Assembly: GCA_944472155.2 (NCBI GenBank)
Contig: OX235274.1
Span: 35,462,052 to 35,526,051 of the forward strand
Direction: 5' to 3'
Source of the DNA: Trichobilharzia szidati
Taxonomy: Eukaryota > Platyhelminthes > Trematoda > Strigeidida > Schistosomatidae
DNA length: 64,000 bases
How positions within the stretch are numbered: the first letter of the stretch is position 1; each line of letters starts with the position of its first letter. Positions 44,865 to 55,974 of the stretch are shown here, in pieces. The notes under the pieces were generated by a model. The model made no database searches. It saw only the letters and a list, made by a program, of their open reading frames with translations, and was not told the origin of the DNA. The position numbers were made by a program, and so were the translations under genes.

Positions 44865-45090
44865 TTCCCAGTGGAACATAGGGCTTCAAGCTAGAAGCTT
44901 GAAGTTTCTGTAGCAGTGGTGTTCATTTTTACAGAATGGGATTGCTAGCATCCTGCCCAACCTTTTCTCTTTATCAGCTTTTATTCTGGCTTAGTGAGGT
45001 ACAGGAGTCAAGGAGTGCATCGGCCGGGGATCGAACCCCGGCCCATGTGCATGGTCGGCGACCGTCCTAACCGCTGTGCCACCGACGCCC
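44865..45090 (-). mobile_element. SINE delta
   Basis: Minus strand: GGTGGCACAGCGGTTAGGAC, GGGTTCGATCCCCGG and the body with AAGCTGATAAAGAGAAAAGG. Like the copy at 21 kb, it is preceded by TTCCCAGTGGAACATAGGGC. Confidence 0.75.
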
Positions 45091-45099
45091 AACCTACTC

Positions 45100-45590
45100 T
45101 TACTGTAACCATAATCCTAACTTCTAATCCTAACTTTAACCCTAAACCTTAATCTAAAAAGCTATAACTCTACCTCACAGTATAGATTTGCAGAAAAAGT
45201 GCCTAGTAAATCAGTAGAACATTGTATCTACCGTCTCCAAGTCGAAAAAGGCAGACATGATATGACTGGGAATGACGTTTCATAGTATTCCCTGTATCTA
45301 ATCGGTTCTTGAAGGTCAACTTTTGAAAGACCTTGACTTTGGCTATGATGCTTTCACTTCGCCATTACTCAACAATGTGTATATTGATGAGTTGTGATCA
45401 AGTCAACGTTTATTCTGATTATAATTATGAATTGATGTCACTGAAATTTTCTGCAAAAATTCAACTGTTATTAAATTAGGTATGATGGAATAGATTTGCT
45501 TTTAATTTAGTTTTTATTTTCACGTTTATTGTCTGGACCTAAATGTTCGAGCTCGTGCCTACTACGGACACTTTGACAATATATGATGAT
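45100..45590. other. No supported feature
   Basis: Contains CTAACCCTAA-like short repeats at 45110-45150 and a weak 60-bp exon-like stretch near 45230-45290 that I did not accept. Confidence 0.35.
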
Positions 45591-45599
45591 TAGCTTGAA

Positions 45600-46020
45600 A
45601 TAATTTTGGTGGAATCCACCAGGATGAGCATTTCGGCTGTTCCATTTGAAACTGGTCAACTGGATGTACTTACATTCCACAGTGAGTGATAACTTTTAAG
45701 AGCCAAAGCGTCATCCACTAGACCACTAAATATGTCGACAGAGGTTGAATATATATCGGTCCAATTAATCAATGGTAACATCGAAACTGATGGCGGCTGC
45801 AAAAGAGGTGACTTTCATGACCCGAGAGGTTCAGTGGATAACGCTTTCTGGTTTAAAACGATGGCTACTGGATTCTAGCCTCAGTTCAGAGAACACCGAT
45901 CACTCACTGGAGAATGGAGGTACATCCAGTTGACGAGTCGTTGGAGCATCCGTACTAGAAGCCAACATCTCAACAAAGGCCAAACATCTCGGTCCAATCG
46001 ATCAATTAGTCAATCAATAG
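45600..46020. mobile_element. SINE alpha pair, inverted
   Basis: Minus unit 45600-45740 (hammerhead 3' strand GGTGGAATCCACCAGGATGA; head reversed ...GTCATCCACTAGACCACT) and plus unit 45800-46020 (GTTCAGTGGATAACGCTTTC, then ATCCAG-TTGACGA-GTC with T for C3). The rest of the ribozyme is deleted, and the alpha tail GAAGCCAACATCTCAAC follows. Confidence 0.65.
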
Positions 46021-46244
46021 GAGAATCATGTTTAGCAATAATTATATCAGTTATCCTGAGAATACAACTTTTTTTATTCAGAAGAACAGCCTCATGAGAA
46101 CAAGTATGCCATAATCAAATAGCATGCCAGTTGATGTCACACATTTTTTTCTCTTTTAGACATAATTGTTACATTTAGTACAACCAAAGTCAATTATAAT
46201 AATTTATCACTGAAAAAATGATGCTACTTTTTTTTTCTTTGACA

Positions 46245-46365
46245 GTATTCACAAAGATTTAATAGTGTGAAATATTCCCATATCCCATGAATTAAAAGTC
46301 AATCTGAACGAAGGATATTCTTTTCAATAAGTTCTCCTCTTCAGGTTCTTACAATTATAAAATAT
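46245..46365 (-). repeat. Penelope-type terminal-repeat arm
   Basis: GAACGAAGGATATTCTTTTC...CTTCAGGTTCTTACAA is the reverse complement of 47050-47165. The arms enclose the SINE cluster at 46380-46850. Confidence 0.5.
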
Positions 46366-46379
46366 AATATTTATTTAAT

Positions 46380-46600
46380 TGGTGGATGGTAACTAGCAGT
46401 GGAATCCACTAGGATGCGCATTTCGTCCTATTTGGGACTCATCATCTGGATGTACCTGCATTCACCAGTGAGTCAGTGACGATGTTCATACCGAGGCTCG
46501 AACCCAGTGCCCATAGTTTCAAACACCAAACCGTTATCCACTAGACCACTTGGGCCACGACAGCCACCTCTTGTGCAACAGGTCATATTAATTATTTAAT
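46380..46600 (-). mobile_element. SINE alpha with C3-mutated hammerhead
   Basis: Minus strand: complete head (AAGTGGTCTAGTGGATAACG; GGGTTCGAGCCTCGG), then ATCCAG-ATGATGA-GTCCCAAATAGGAC-GAAA-TGCGCATC-CTAGTGGAT. Everything except C3 (here A) fits. Confidence 0.8.
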
Positions 46601-46604
46601 TGAA

Positions 46605-46850
46605 CCAATGGAGTACTGGACAGCTGTTTCGTCCAACTAGTTTGGGAATCATCGGCAGTACACACCCACCACCAACAGGGTTAGAACCCAGGACCTTCCG
46701 GTTACAAGACAAGCTGGCTCGTACACCATCCAGCCACTGGGACGCGATTCAATGGCCAACCCATGAATTATAACTTATACCAATGGTTCTCTAACTGATA
46801 TCAATCCATGATCAACTTGTAAAAACAAAAATAACCCTTACAAACCAACT
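46605..46850 (-). mobile_element. SINE beta with U4-mutated hammerhead
   Basis: Minus strand: GTACTG-CCGATGA-TTCCCAAACTAGTTGGAC-GAAA-CAGCTGTC-CAGTAC. C3 is kept but U4 is C. Head and 3' end are recognisable. Confidence 0.7.
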
Positions 46851-47049
46851 ATAGAAAATCTATTATGACTAATCACCACCATTGTCTCCCATTTCACCGA
46901 AATATTTTGTAATCGATTTCAGCCCAGAGCACGTTTGTCACACAAATACGACTATTTATTTTGACACCCCATAACTGCTAATCTGTTTGTTATTCTACAT
47001 TAAAAAATGTATCCGCCGCATAACTAACTGGCTATCATTATTGTAACGA

Positions 47050-47165
47050 CAATAAATACTGTATTTAATAATTTGTAAGAACCTGAAGAGGAGAACTTAT
47101 TGAAAAGAAGAATATTCTTCGTTAATTCGTCAGATTGACTTTTAGTATTCACAAAGATTATTTTC
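47050..47165 (+). repeat. Penelope-type terminal-repeat arm
   Basis: Reverse complement of 46245-46365. Contains CCTGAAGAGGAGAACTTATT and GAAAAGAAGAATATTCTTCG, related to the end of the Penelope copy at 29.5 kb. Confidence 0.5.
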
Positions 47166-47169
47166 TTTT

Positions 47170-48005
47170 TAGACAACAACAACAACAACAACAAAGAAAC
47201 AAAGAAAAAAACAAGCACTTGATTGAACCTACGTGAAGAAACATTTTCGATCAACAGCCCAATGCCAAAAGGCTAATGCTGCAGCTTTCGATTTACACCG
47301 ATATGAATGCTGAATATATTTTGTCTAAATGGAAAATAAAAATAAACAGAAATAGAGGAGGGGGGAAAGTGAGATGATACAATTCATAGGTGATGAAAAA
47401 GAATAAAAAATAAACAACTGTTTACTTCTCCTTGTTTGTTCCCCCCCCTTTTATAAAATTATCAGATAGAACACACATCACAACACAACACAACATGCTT
47501 TCTGTTTCAACAAAAGCCAACCAAGCTGGTTACCAATAGTAACAAACAATGGATATAATGACGATTGATGGAGACAGAAAGAATTAAAGTACACAAAGAG
47601 GGACAATGAGAGAGAAGTGTGACATAAAAGCATGAAAAAAAACACTTTTATTTTTTCAACAACAATAAAAAACTGGATTAGATTAGTTCAGTATACTGAG
47701 TAAAAACGCTCATTCCTCAATTGAATTCACCGAAATAAACACCCATTGATTTAGTAACCAAAATCCACACACACACACACACACAGTCAAGCCATAAAAA
47801 TACTTTAAGAATTTACAGAAAACAGAAGGGAATAAATAATAAAGGGGATTAATTGTATTTCAAGTGCAATGGAGATTGAAAACCAGTCATTGATACTCAT
47901 ATTAACTCAGATAATATTGAAACGTGAATAACCTTGAATTCAAGGGCGGCTTATCTGCCGTCACCCTTAAAAAGAAGTATCTCACAGTTTTCTATAGTTT
48001 GGTTT
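47170..48005. other. No supported feature
   Basis: CAA repeats, AT-rich DNA and a (CA)n run near 47768. A short plus frame at 47235-47312 looks protein-like, but it lacks an acceptor and is listed among rejected items. Confidence 0.35.
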
Positions 48006-48009
48006 GTAA

Positions 48010-48660
48010 GGGTTAGTTATGTTTTTACGAGTTGATCACGGACTGATATCCAATAGAGAACCATTGAAAACGAGCCAAGGAGTACTGGACAGCTGTTTCA
48101 TCCTAGTTTGGAAATCGTCGGTAGAACGTACCCACAACCAGGGTTCGAACCCAGGAACTTCCGGTTACAAGGCAAGCTGGCTCGTATACCATTCAGCCAC
48201 TGGGACCCGATTCAATGGCCAACCCATGAATTCTAACTTCTACCAATTCGTGATTTAGCTTGAACACCAACCAATGTCATCGGTGGGACATCCATCCTCA
48301 CGCTTGACTGGGTGGATCTCACTGGTGATGACTTCTCACTGGAATTCCAGGAAACTCCATCCTGTAGCAAGTCACTAGCGAGCATCAGAATTATTTTCTA
48401 TAGTTTGGTTTGCTAAATCACGAATTGGTAGAAGTTAGAATTCATGGGTTGGCCATTGAATCGGTTCCCAGTGGCTGAATGGTATACGAGCCAGCTTGCC
48501 TTGTAACCGGAAGGTCCTGCGTTCGAACACCACTGTGGTACGTGTGTACTGCCGATGATTCCCAAACTAGTTGGATGAAACAGCTGTCCAGTAAGTACAG
48601 TAATGCTGGTTTTCAATGGTTCTCTATTGGATATCAGTCCGTGATCAACTCGTAAAAGAA
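48010..48660. mobile_element. Inverted pair of SINE beta units
   Basis: Minus unit 48010-48400 and plus unit 48410-48660, each with a head (GGTTCGAACCC; GCGTTCGAACACC) and a hammerhead-like segment with changed core (plus copy GTACTG-CCGATGA-TTCCC...GGAT-GAAA). The central text CACGAATTGGTAGAAGTTAG is shared. Confidence 0.7.
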
Positions 48661-48739
48661 ATATGTTGCAGCATCGTTGAGAATAGCATTTTTTAGTCAG
48701 TCATTACTGTTCACTAACCTGAAGAACAAGAACCCGCAA

Positions 48740-49370
48740 CCAACCAACACTATCTGCCTTGATGAATTCACCTACTCTCAGTCGTTCGACTCAAGTTTTA
48801 TCCAAGAGGATGCAAGAACACTATCCTGCGTGGTTACGAAGAGGTGAAAATGAGTCTACAAGAAGCGCAATCATGTGATCGATACTGGTCAAATTAACCC
48901 CTACAACCTCTTCCATTAAAGTTATCTACAAGGCGATAGAGAATAAACCTGCTCAAATCATTACGTATCCAATTTATCTGTCTTACTGAAACAGCTTTGG
49001 TCATCCAAGTAGAAAAGTTAGATCTTTGTATACAGAAAAAGCTTGTTCAAACCTTCCAACTTTCATGGTCTTAATCCGTCTATGCTAAAGTACAATATGT
49101 TAGCGCTAATAATTTTTCGTTTTGTTTATTCAATTTGTATATCCTTCCCTTATTATACAGATTATTACTATCATTATTTTTACTTCGAACTGTTTCCGGT
49201 ATCATTTCATTGATCATTATATTTTGTTTTGGAAATTTTAAATTTTATGTTATCAAATTTCGTGTCATGTTGTGCAAAGTATTTTTTTAAAAATTGACTA
49301 CTAATCCTGTAATTTTACACCCGCTTCCAACATATCTATACATCCTATAACCTATCCCTACTTATGACAT
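48740..49370 (+). mobile_element. Penelope-like element, GIY-YIG tail and 3' region
   Basis: Decayed frames read EHYPAWLRRGENESTRSAI, then text comparable to the YKAIENKP and LYTEKACSNL end of the domain. The 3' region with ACTGTTTCCGGTATCATTTC is shared with 15215-15240. Interrupted at 49372 by LINE B. Confidence 0.65.
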
Positions 49371-49374
49371 TATT

Positions 49375-49815
49375 TATTTTGCTACTTGTCTGTCTGGATT
49401 CGACATAGAACTTGGCACCGAAGTGAAGCAGTTCGAGTTGCCACGTTCCAAATACCACACAAAGGTAGACAAGAAAATATGTGAAGAGAATCAATAGAGT
49501 TTTGACAAGTATAAGAGTGAAACAGAATGAGTGATGGTAGATATGAATATGAAAGATTACAGAGACTGAATACATCTGCATAAGCTATTGACAACGATTT
49601 TGAGCCATGTCACCTATTGTCCCGAGGGCTGGCCCCAACCCGGAATTCTGCATCTCCCTACCTGACTCAGTTTAACTAACTGTCAAGGATTTCATGGATT
49701 GATTGATGCCGTGTTTTTGTTTGGCCACCACTTACTCTTTTCCAACCTGCACCTACTTATATCAGCTAGTAATGCCCGTCGGGGGGGGGAGCGATGATTA
49801 GGCATGCGCAGCACT
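49375..49815 (-). mobile_element. LINE family B 3' end inside a Penelope copy
   Basis: Reversed family B from TTCGACATAGAACTTGGCAC to CGTCGGGGGGG and AGGCATGCGCAGCAC. Penelope 3' sequence lies on both sides. Confidence 0.8.
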
Positions 49816-50010
49816 TTTACCACTTGAAATTTGACAATGATTATAGTCACAAACACTTTAACTGCGTTTCATACTATTATTATTTTTTGTATTGACACCT
49901 TTGTTTATAATTGTCTCACGGGATATAATCTCTTAATATAAAAAGCCACATATGTACATTTGTACAGCTGGGTAAAGAATTTGTTGAAAAGATCCTCCTC
50001 GCTGAACAAT
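49816..50010 (+). mobile_element. Penelope 3' region, continued
   Basis: TTGACAATGATTATAGTCAC and TTTAACTGCGTTTCATACTA match 15400-15445. The end GTACAGCTGGGTAAAGAATT resembles the terminal sequence at 14.5 and 16.5 kb. Confidence 0.6.
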
Positions 50011-50019
50011 CATATGTCT

Positions 50020-50370
50020 TGATGACACTAGTTAGTAACGAGTAACATGTGCCTAGTCCTTTATTTGATGCAGACTGATTTCTGTCAGTCAAGTTCGCTA
50101 CATGGCCATCATCATCACAGTGCACTCTGAATTACCGTTATTAGATGATTGGAGGCAATCGAAAGGAAGCCCAACCAGTTGACCTAGACTTCGTGCTTTT
50201 TGGCATTATTTACTAGTCATCAAGGCGTATCTACAATCTCCAAGGAACTCATATCCTTCCTGTGATTCGAACCCTGACTACACTACAGCACTGAGTGACA
50301 CGAACTCGAATCTCATGGGATGGGGGCGGGAGACTTGAGTATCTTAAAGATAGCAAAAACGCCTCCAATC
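50020..50370. repeat. SINE gamma copy, decayed
   Basis: CTAGTTAGTAACGAGTAACA, TGATTGGAGGCAATCGAAAG and the core GATTCGAACCCTGACTAC. The right arm is mostly lost. Confidence 0.6.
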
Positions 50371-50389
50371 TAATAACATACATATATAG

Positions 50390-51535
50390 CATGAAAAATA
50401 TATATGTGTAGTCTCTAGTCTCAAAGTGCATCCAACTGTGTGATAGACTTTGAATGAATGAATGAATGAATGAGCAAATAAATAAAATGCATATTGTTTT
50501 AATCAATTTCTCATTGACAGAGAAACAGATAATATGTGTAAGTAAGTTGGTTAAACGATAAGGTGTGCGCGCATACATTCCATCTTAAAACAACAGATCA
50601 ATGTATTAGTATGATCTACATATATATATAGAGAGAGAATGCATGATAGATTAGATCAATTAGATAGATAACTTATATAGCATTAAGTAAGATGGCTAGA
50701 TACTGACTGATTGCTCTCTCTCTCTTTCTCTTCAATCTTTAATAAACCAAACTTGAGCTTTAGTCATACATCGACAAACTTGCACACACACGCACAAGCA
50801 CACATACACACACACCAACCAGCGAATACAATCAGGATTTCACCTATAAACTTGAAACTAAACTCACACTATCTCAAATGATACACATCAATGTATTGCT
50901 ATTGAAACTCATGTAAACACAGAGATAGTGAGTGTTACAAGAGGAGAGAAGAGAAGAGAAGAGACAACAACAACATACTGTAAAAAGTCGCTGTTGTTTT
51001 TTTCGCTCCTTCTTCTACTCCTCCCTCTATTTCACATTCAATAAGCGATACAATATGGGATGTTATGCAATATATGATGGATTATACAAAACACACGCAA
51101 TGGAATGAGTTAAGAACAAACAGCTACGATGATGGCGATTATGTTGACGATGATGTTGATGATGATTGTTGTTGATGTTTTGAAAAATTACACCACAAAG
51201 AAGAAGACAAAAAAGAGGCTTGAATATGTGACACACTGGTAGACACACAAACACGCACGCACACACACCAAGTAATTAGTATATAAAAATGTCAGTAGTA
51301 TGTAGTAAGTAGTAAGTAGTATGAATGAGTTATTTGATGAAATATGAGAACAAGGTATGAAAATCATCATTCATCAGCATTTGTTGTTAGAAGAGTAGAC
51401 AGACAAAAGTAGAAGAAACACACAAAAAAACAACACAGGGAATGAATACCCACACACACACACACTCAATGCTGTAATAATTAAAAATAAATAAATAAAA
51501 TAAATAAACCCAGCTATAATATATATATGTATGTA
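50390..51535. other. Low-complexity sequence
   Basis: GA, CA, GAT and TA repeats. No exon or named repeat. Confidence 0.45.
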
Positions 51536-51544
51536 TATATGTAC

Positions 51545-51571
51545 CCGAAACAATCGTCTTCCAGTATCAAC
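51545..51571 (-). CDS. Candidate 27-bp micro-exon of the membrane-protein gene
   Basis: Minus strand: an excellent acceptor (about 35 C/T-rich bases ending TTTTCTTCAG, AG at 51573-51572), 27 bases, then GTACAT as donor at 51544-51539. The frame that begins with one base and ends with two (LILEDDCF) would join the exon at 41271-41348 in phase through a Gly codon. A second frame (VDTGRRLFR) is also open. The donor is weak. Very small exons are common in schistosomes, but this call rests on one good splice site and phase agreement. Confidence 0.35.
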
Positions 51572-51969
51572 CTGAAGAAAATGTGATAAGAAGAAGGCAG
51601 GCAAAAAACAATGAAACAAAACATATATATATATAACATGTTCTTATGTGATAGTGGAGAATTAGCATAACTTACCACAGGTAGCTAGTTCTCAGAATGG
51701 AGAGTAATATGATGAATGCGTTTAGAGACAAGAAAAGAAGTGTCACCGTTTTGGTGTGTGTGTATATGTGTGTTTCAATGTTTAAAAATAACAATTCCCC
51801 CCCCCCCCCGCTTTGAAGCAGTGCATGGACAATGTTGATTAGTGTGTCAGAGGTTCAGTAGGCAGATTAATCGCCAACCATGCTTCACTTAGGCGGTTCG
51901 CATGCGCTTTCGAAAAAGGACAGTAACATTTTTACACGTTGTAAAGTGACTTTTGTTTTTGGTTACAGG

Positions 51970-52190
51970 ATTTCATCGTGAGGTGATATCGGTTAGAGAA
52001 CCAGTGGAAAACCAAGTGGGAGTACTGGACAGCCATTTCGTCCTAGTTTGGGACTCTTCATCAGTATACAGACACCGGGATTCGAATCCAGGACCTCCCA
52101 GTATATAAAGCAAGCTCACAGACCATCATGATGAAGTCCTCTAACCAATCAAATCAAATCTCTGGAAACCAGTGGTTGGACTTCTGTTTT
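51970..52190 (-). mobile_element. SINE beta with C3-mutated hammerhead
   Basis: Minus strand: head GGGATTCGAATCC-like, then ATACTG-ATGAAGA-GTCCCAAACTAGGAC-GAAA-TGGCTGTC-CAGTAC, with A for C3. Confidence 0.7.
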
Positions 52191-52309
52191 TGTTGTGTTT
52201 ATCACATCAAAAAAAACCTTTTTAGTTCACTTTAAGTGATTTAATTAGTTGAAGGATTGTTTTTGTACTCACTTTTTCATGACTTTGTGCGCGGTAATGA
52301 ACTTAAGTC

Positions 52310-52945
52310 AGAGGTCTTACACGCCGTACTCCCTGGTGGGGGGGGGGGACACAGAACTACCCAATGTTAAGCGTCAAAAAATGACTTAGGAATTACTGTC
52401 AGAAATGATTTGAAAACAACTGCGTATAGTAATGCAGTTTCAGTTAAGGCCTTACGAATGCTATGGGTACTTCACAGGGCTTTCAAACGATTCAACAGCC
52501 TATGTTCAAAGTATTCTACGCAACATATGTCAGGTCTTATCTAGAATACTGTATACAAACAGCTAGTCAAAGGTTCAAGAAGGAGGCACATACCTTGCAA
52601 ATGAGTACAGAAGGTCAGTGGTATCTCACACCTTTTCATATGAGAAGAGAATGGAACACTTAAATCTCTTCCCATTATCATACCACAGGAGGAGAGGTGA
52701 CTTAATTTTGGCATATCGTATATTAAAGCGTGATTTGGGGATTAACCTTTTATAACCTTTTCTCTCCCTCTAGGATACCTTTGCGTGATCACCATAAAAA
52801 GGTATTCAAGCCACGGACAAATAAAATAATATGGAATTTAGATTCTCTCATACAGTGGTCAGTAACTGGAACTCCTTATCCAACCAAGTAGTATCAACTC
52901 CATCGTGAATGCTTTCAAAGAGAAATTAACCTGAGGTTCTAGTGG
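52310..52945 (+). mobile_element. CR1/Jockey-like LINE, RT C-terminal fragment
   Basis: Decayed frames read DLGITVRNDLKT, then FKVFYATYVRSYLEYCIQTA, the hallmark VRxxLEYCxQ block of CR1/Jockey-type RTs. RGDLILAYRIL, HKKVFKPRTNKI and WNSLSNQV-like text follow. The order matches the C terminus of this LINE class, which includes schistosome SR1. A G homopolymer at 52337-52346 and several shifts break the frame. Confidence 0.75.
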
Positions 52946-53029
52946 GAAGCAGTGACCAGTAGGGTACAGAAGGTTGAAGATGAGGCAGTAACTCATCGAA
53001 GAAGACATTGTGAAATGGTCGCGCTATGT

Positions 53030-53250
53030 CGTGAATTGGCAGAAGTTAGAATTCAAGGACCATTGGATCAGGTCCCAGTGGCTCAGTGGTCTACGAGCTC
53101 GCTAGCCTTGTAACCAGAAGGTCCTGGACTCGAACCGTAGTGGGGTGGGTGCGTACTGATGAAGAGTCCCAGTACTCCCAGCTGGTTTTCCAGTGGTTCT
53201 CTAACTGATGTCAGCTTATGATGAAATCCTCCATGCAATCAAATTAGATC
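53030..53250 (+). mobile_element. SINE beta, hammerhead partly deleted
   Basis: Head GTCCCAGTGGCTCAGTGGTC, GGACTCGAACCGTAG, then GTACTG-ATGAAGA-GTCCC joined directly to CAGTACTCC. The stem II loop, GAAA and stem III are lost. Confidence 0.75.
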
Positions 53251-53289
53251 TCCAAGAGGCACAAGAGGCTACTATCCTTTATTACTTGA

Positions 53290-53445
53290 ATCTGGTCCAA
53301 GGTTCGACCCCCGGACGATGCGCTGTTAAACCTCGCTTAGCCAGTAAATAAGCCCGACAAAGAGAGAATGTTGGGTGTGTGGCTAGTAACCCTATAAATC
53401 CCGTAAAAAATAAACACTACTGCTACTAAAACTTTCATAATCACA
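53290..53445 (+). mobile_element. SINE delta, 5' truncated
   Basis: B box AAGGTTCGACCCCCGG, then GACAAAGAGAGAATGTTGGG and the body to ACTACTGCTACTAAAAC. Confidence 0.6.
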
Positions 53446-53449
53446 GTTA

Positions 53450-54050
53450 TGAAGCCTGACTATCATATATATAAATATACACATAAGTCAGTGTACTGGT
53501 TCAGTCACAATTTAGATTTAAGCATAGGCACAAAGAACATAGGGATAGTATCTACAAACATAGAATACAGTTGACGTCTACGAAGGATGTAGGATGTACC
53601 ACAGCCTCAGATTCTGAGTATTATTATTATTATTATTAAGGCTTAGTGTTGCTTTTTTTCCATAACATGTGTAATGGTAATGTAAAAATAAAGGAGATAA
53701 AACACCAACTAATGTAAAAAAAACTCCTGTTTTCCTGTACTAATCCACTAGCTGTGAAAAATACCCACGTGATGTAAATTTTAAAAAAAACACGCAGGTC
53801 AACACAGATTTCTTTTTTCGTAACCTTCTCATTAAAAGCTGTACAACTGAATAGTGTCCTAAAAGGTCATGGAACTACCTACAAAGGTCAGTCATTACTA
53901 CTGGTTTGTAATATAACACGTGAGATTACTTAATTACGAAAGAAAAATGAACAAATTGAGAAATTCAGTAACATAATCTAGAACCATTAATTGATGTGAA
54001 TATTACTCAAAAATGATTAACATTAGAATTGTGTGTGAGCGGGTGTTCAA
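53450..54050. other. No recognisable feature
   Basis: AT-rich; (ATT)n at 53618-53637. No exon. Confidence 0.4.
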
Positions 54051-54059
54051 AAGAGTGAA

Positions 54060-54290
54060 AGGCCTCAGAATACTCACATACAGGATATATTTAAGAGTTT
54101 TGAAAAGAATGAGAAGGTAATAAAAGAAAGAATGAAGATGGATCATGTACACAAGTCAGAAAAACCTTGAAGCCCAGGGTAGTAGAGGGGATCGGACAAC
54201 CCTCTTTTGTACAAACACACAGTCCATAGTTCTCCTTGTGTAAATAAAGAAAGAGTTTCCATGGAGGATAAAAGGTGTGACCTGAAGCCC
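54060..54290 (-). mobile_element. Penelope GIY-YIG C-terminal fragment
   Basis: The minus strand encodes DCVFVQKRVVRSPLLPWA, comparable to LCVQKKQVQPLLLPWP at the end of the copy at 28.8-29.4 kb. The acceptor-like AG upstream is coincidental. Confidence 0.5.
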
Positions 54291-54489
54291 TTCAAACAAC
54301 TTGACCTAAAAGTCTAAGGTAATACGTAAGAAAAGGGAGTTGAAGAACTAAGCTATTGGTTCGTCTATTCCCCCCTTTTTGACAACTAGTCATTTTCATT
54401 AGTGAAAATAACTGCTAAGTTATGGAATTTTCCATTTCACTTATGCATGACTTTATTTAATTTGAAAATAAAATGCTTCATTAAGCATA

Positions 54490-55100
54490 TATTATATCAT
54501 TATATTGGTTCCTCTCGTTTCAAGCGGAGCATACAGTTGCTGTCATATTCAGTAGATTTCATGACTGTCCACTAGCTTTTATGGCCTCCTCAAATGATCT
54601 TATCCATGTCACTCTTTAATGCGCAGCCCGTCTTACTCTAGGGCTTATCGTGTGGCATCACTCAAAAATCTCCTCAGAGTACGATACAATCCAGCTTCAT
54701 TCCTTCCTGCATATTTTTTTCGAGTGATATGGGGTAAGCAGGTAGGCTGCCATCTAGAGTTCCTCATCGCTCTTATTTTCTGTTCAGCCATGTAATTTTC
54801 AGAATTGAATGAATGCAGTTGGTGATGAAAGTCTGCTGAGGATGATTTTGCTGATGTACGTGCAAAGTCTCTAAACTATACATAAGCACTGATTGACATG
54901 AAATTATTGTTAAAAATTCGAGTTTTGTTCCATTGTGTTGAATGAGTGCTATAAATCATTACACTGTTTTCAAAGTAATGAACGCCTTTCTTGTATTCCC
55001 CAATACTGGCTTTAAAGTACCTGGCACGCAGTATCATTATATAGCTGTTGAATGAAGTTTGTAAACATCTTCGGTATTGCACTCCGTAGTAGTGTTGAAG
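54490..55100 (-). mobile_element. LINE family A copy, strongly diverged
   Basis: Reversed family A text (GGCCTCCTCAAATGATCTTA, CACTCAAAAATCTCCTCAG, TTTCTGTTCAGCCATGTAAT) in the usual order. Confidence 0.55.
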
Positions 55101-55109
55101 TATTTACGA

Positions 55110-55460
55110 AAATACTTCACGCTGACTACTATCAAAGTCCTTTTTCTGCAACGTTGAGGAAGTTGGGGAATAGAGCTAGTTGACTTCCATTCTACGCCTC
55201 ATTCAACGAAGATATGTGATGTTGCAATTTGATCCCCCCCCCCCATGCTGTGTTTTTCTTGAATTCAGTCTATTCTACACGAAGTCTTCCGTCCAGTATC
55301 CCTTGTAGGTGAGATTTACTTCTCAGGGTCCATGTTTAATATACTGTCGTCGGCTTTTATGGTTTAACTACACATTTTATATATGTATTCTAGGTAAGCC
55401 AAAAATATAATTCAAAAGAGGTACAGAGAAACAAGACCAACGTTTACTTATACGACAATA
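55110..55460. other. No supported feature
   Basis: A plus-strand stretch at about 55261-55310 is flanked by a good acceptor (TTTTTCTTGAATTCAG) and donor (GTAG|GTGAGA) and encodes SILHEVFRPVSLVG. However, it adjoins LINE A debris and has no partner exon, so it is not called. Confidence 0.3.
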
Positions 55461-55464
55461 ATCA

Positions 55465-55772
55465 TGTGGTGAGAGCTGGCTGCCAGCCAAAGTTGGTAGA
55501 CAGTTATTGACGTCAATGTTTTTGTCCCCAATATTGGTGGTGAGAAAATGAGAACAAAGGCTTTGCCTAGGCGGATACAGTTAGCGGATACATGGATGAT
55601 CTGACACAGCCACAAAGAGATGCAACGTTAACTTTCTGTGAGAAACAACCAATCGAAAGACTGTATTTTCTACTAACAATAATCTACAATAATGTACATT
55701 AAAATCTATAAATATGTGTTGATTTTCCTTAATTAAGGATCTGTTGCCTGGCCCTTGTCCTCTTTTGTTACA
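55465..55772 (+). repeat. Solo LTR, 308 bp, with perfect 4-bp target duplication
   Basis: TGTGGTGAGAGCTGG...TTTTGTTACA, bounded by ATCA at 55461-55464 and 55773-55776. Internal CTATAAATATGTG and CCTTAATTAAGGATCTG occupy the TATA/poly(A) positions. The best-preserved ends of the five copies. Confidence 0.85.
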
Positions 55773-55974
55773 ATCATAGTGTAGCTCATCCGTAGGTCAT
55801 AATGGAACAAAGTGAGTTGTCTCTTCTAAGGAAGATATACCCCAAGAATTGTCTGATTTTCTTAAAGGTGAGCACAAGGAAAGCCAACAGATGAAAAACA
55901 AAATTTCCGGTTATTACTCATTGTTGACACCCTAATATGACTTAAAGTAGGTGTTTTGGAATACATCATAATTT

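Noticed and set aside
45230..45292. Possible 60-bp minus exon between GATACAG and GTAGATAC
   Set aside because: Two frames are open, the acceptor lacks a pyrimidine tract, and the surroundings look like old repeat DNA.
47235..47312. Plus-strand frame reading QCQKANAAAFDLHRYEC and a stop
   Set aside because: Looks protein-like, but no pyrimidine tract precedes it and an in-frame stop lies just upstream. No partner exon. Could be a pseudogene scrap of unknown origin.
55803..55880. Plus-strand ATG frame MEQSELSLLRKIYPKNCLIF ending at a GTGAGC donor
   Set aside because: Both strands are open here, it starts just beyond a solo LTR, and no acceptor or next exon is visible. One good donor is not enough.
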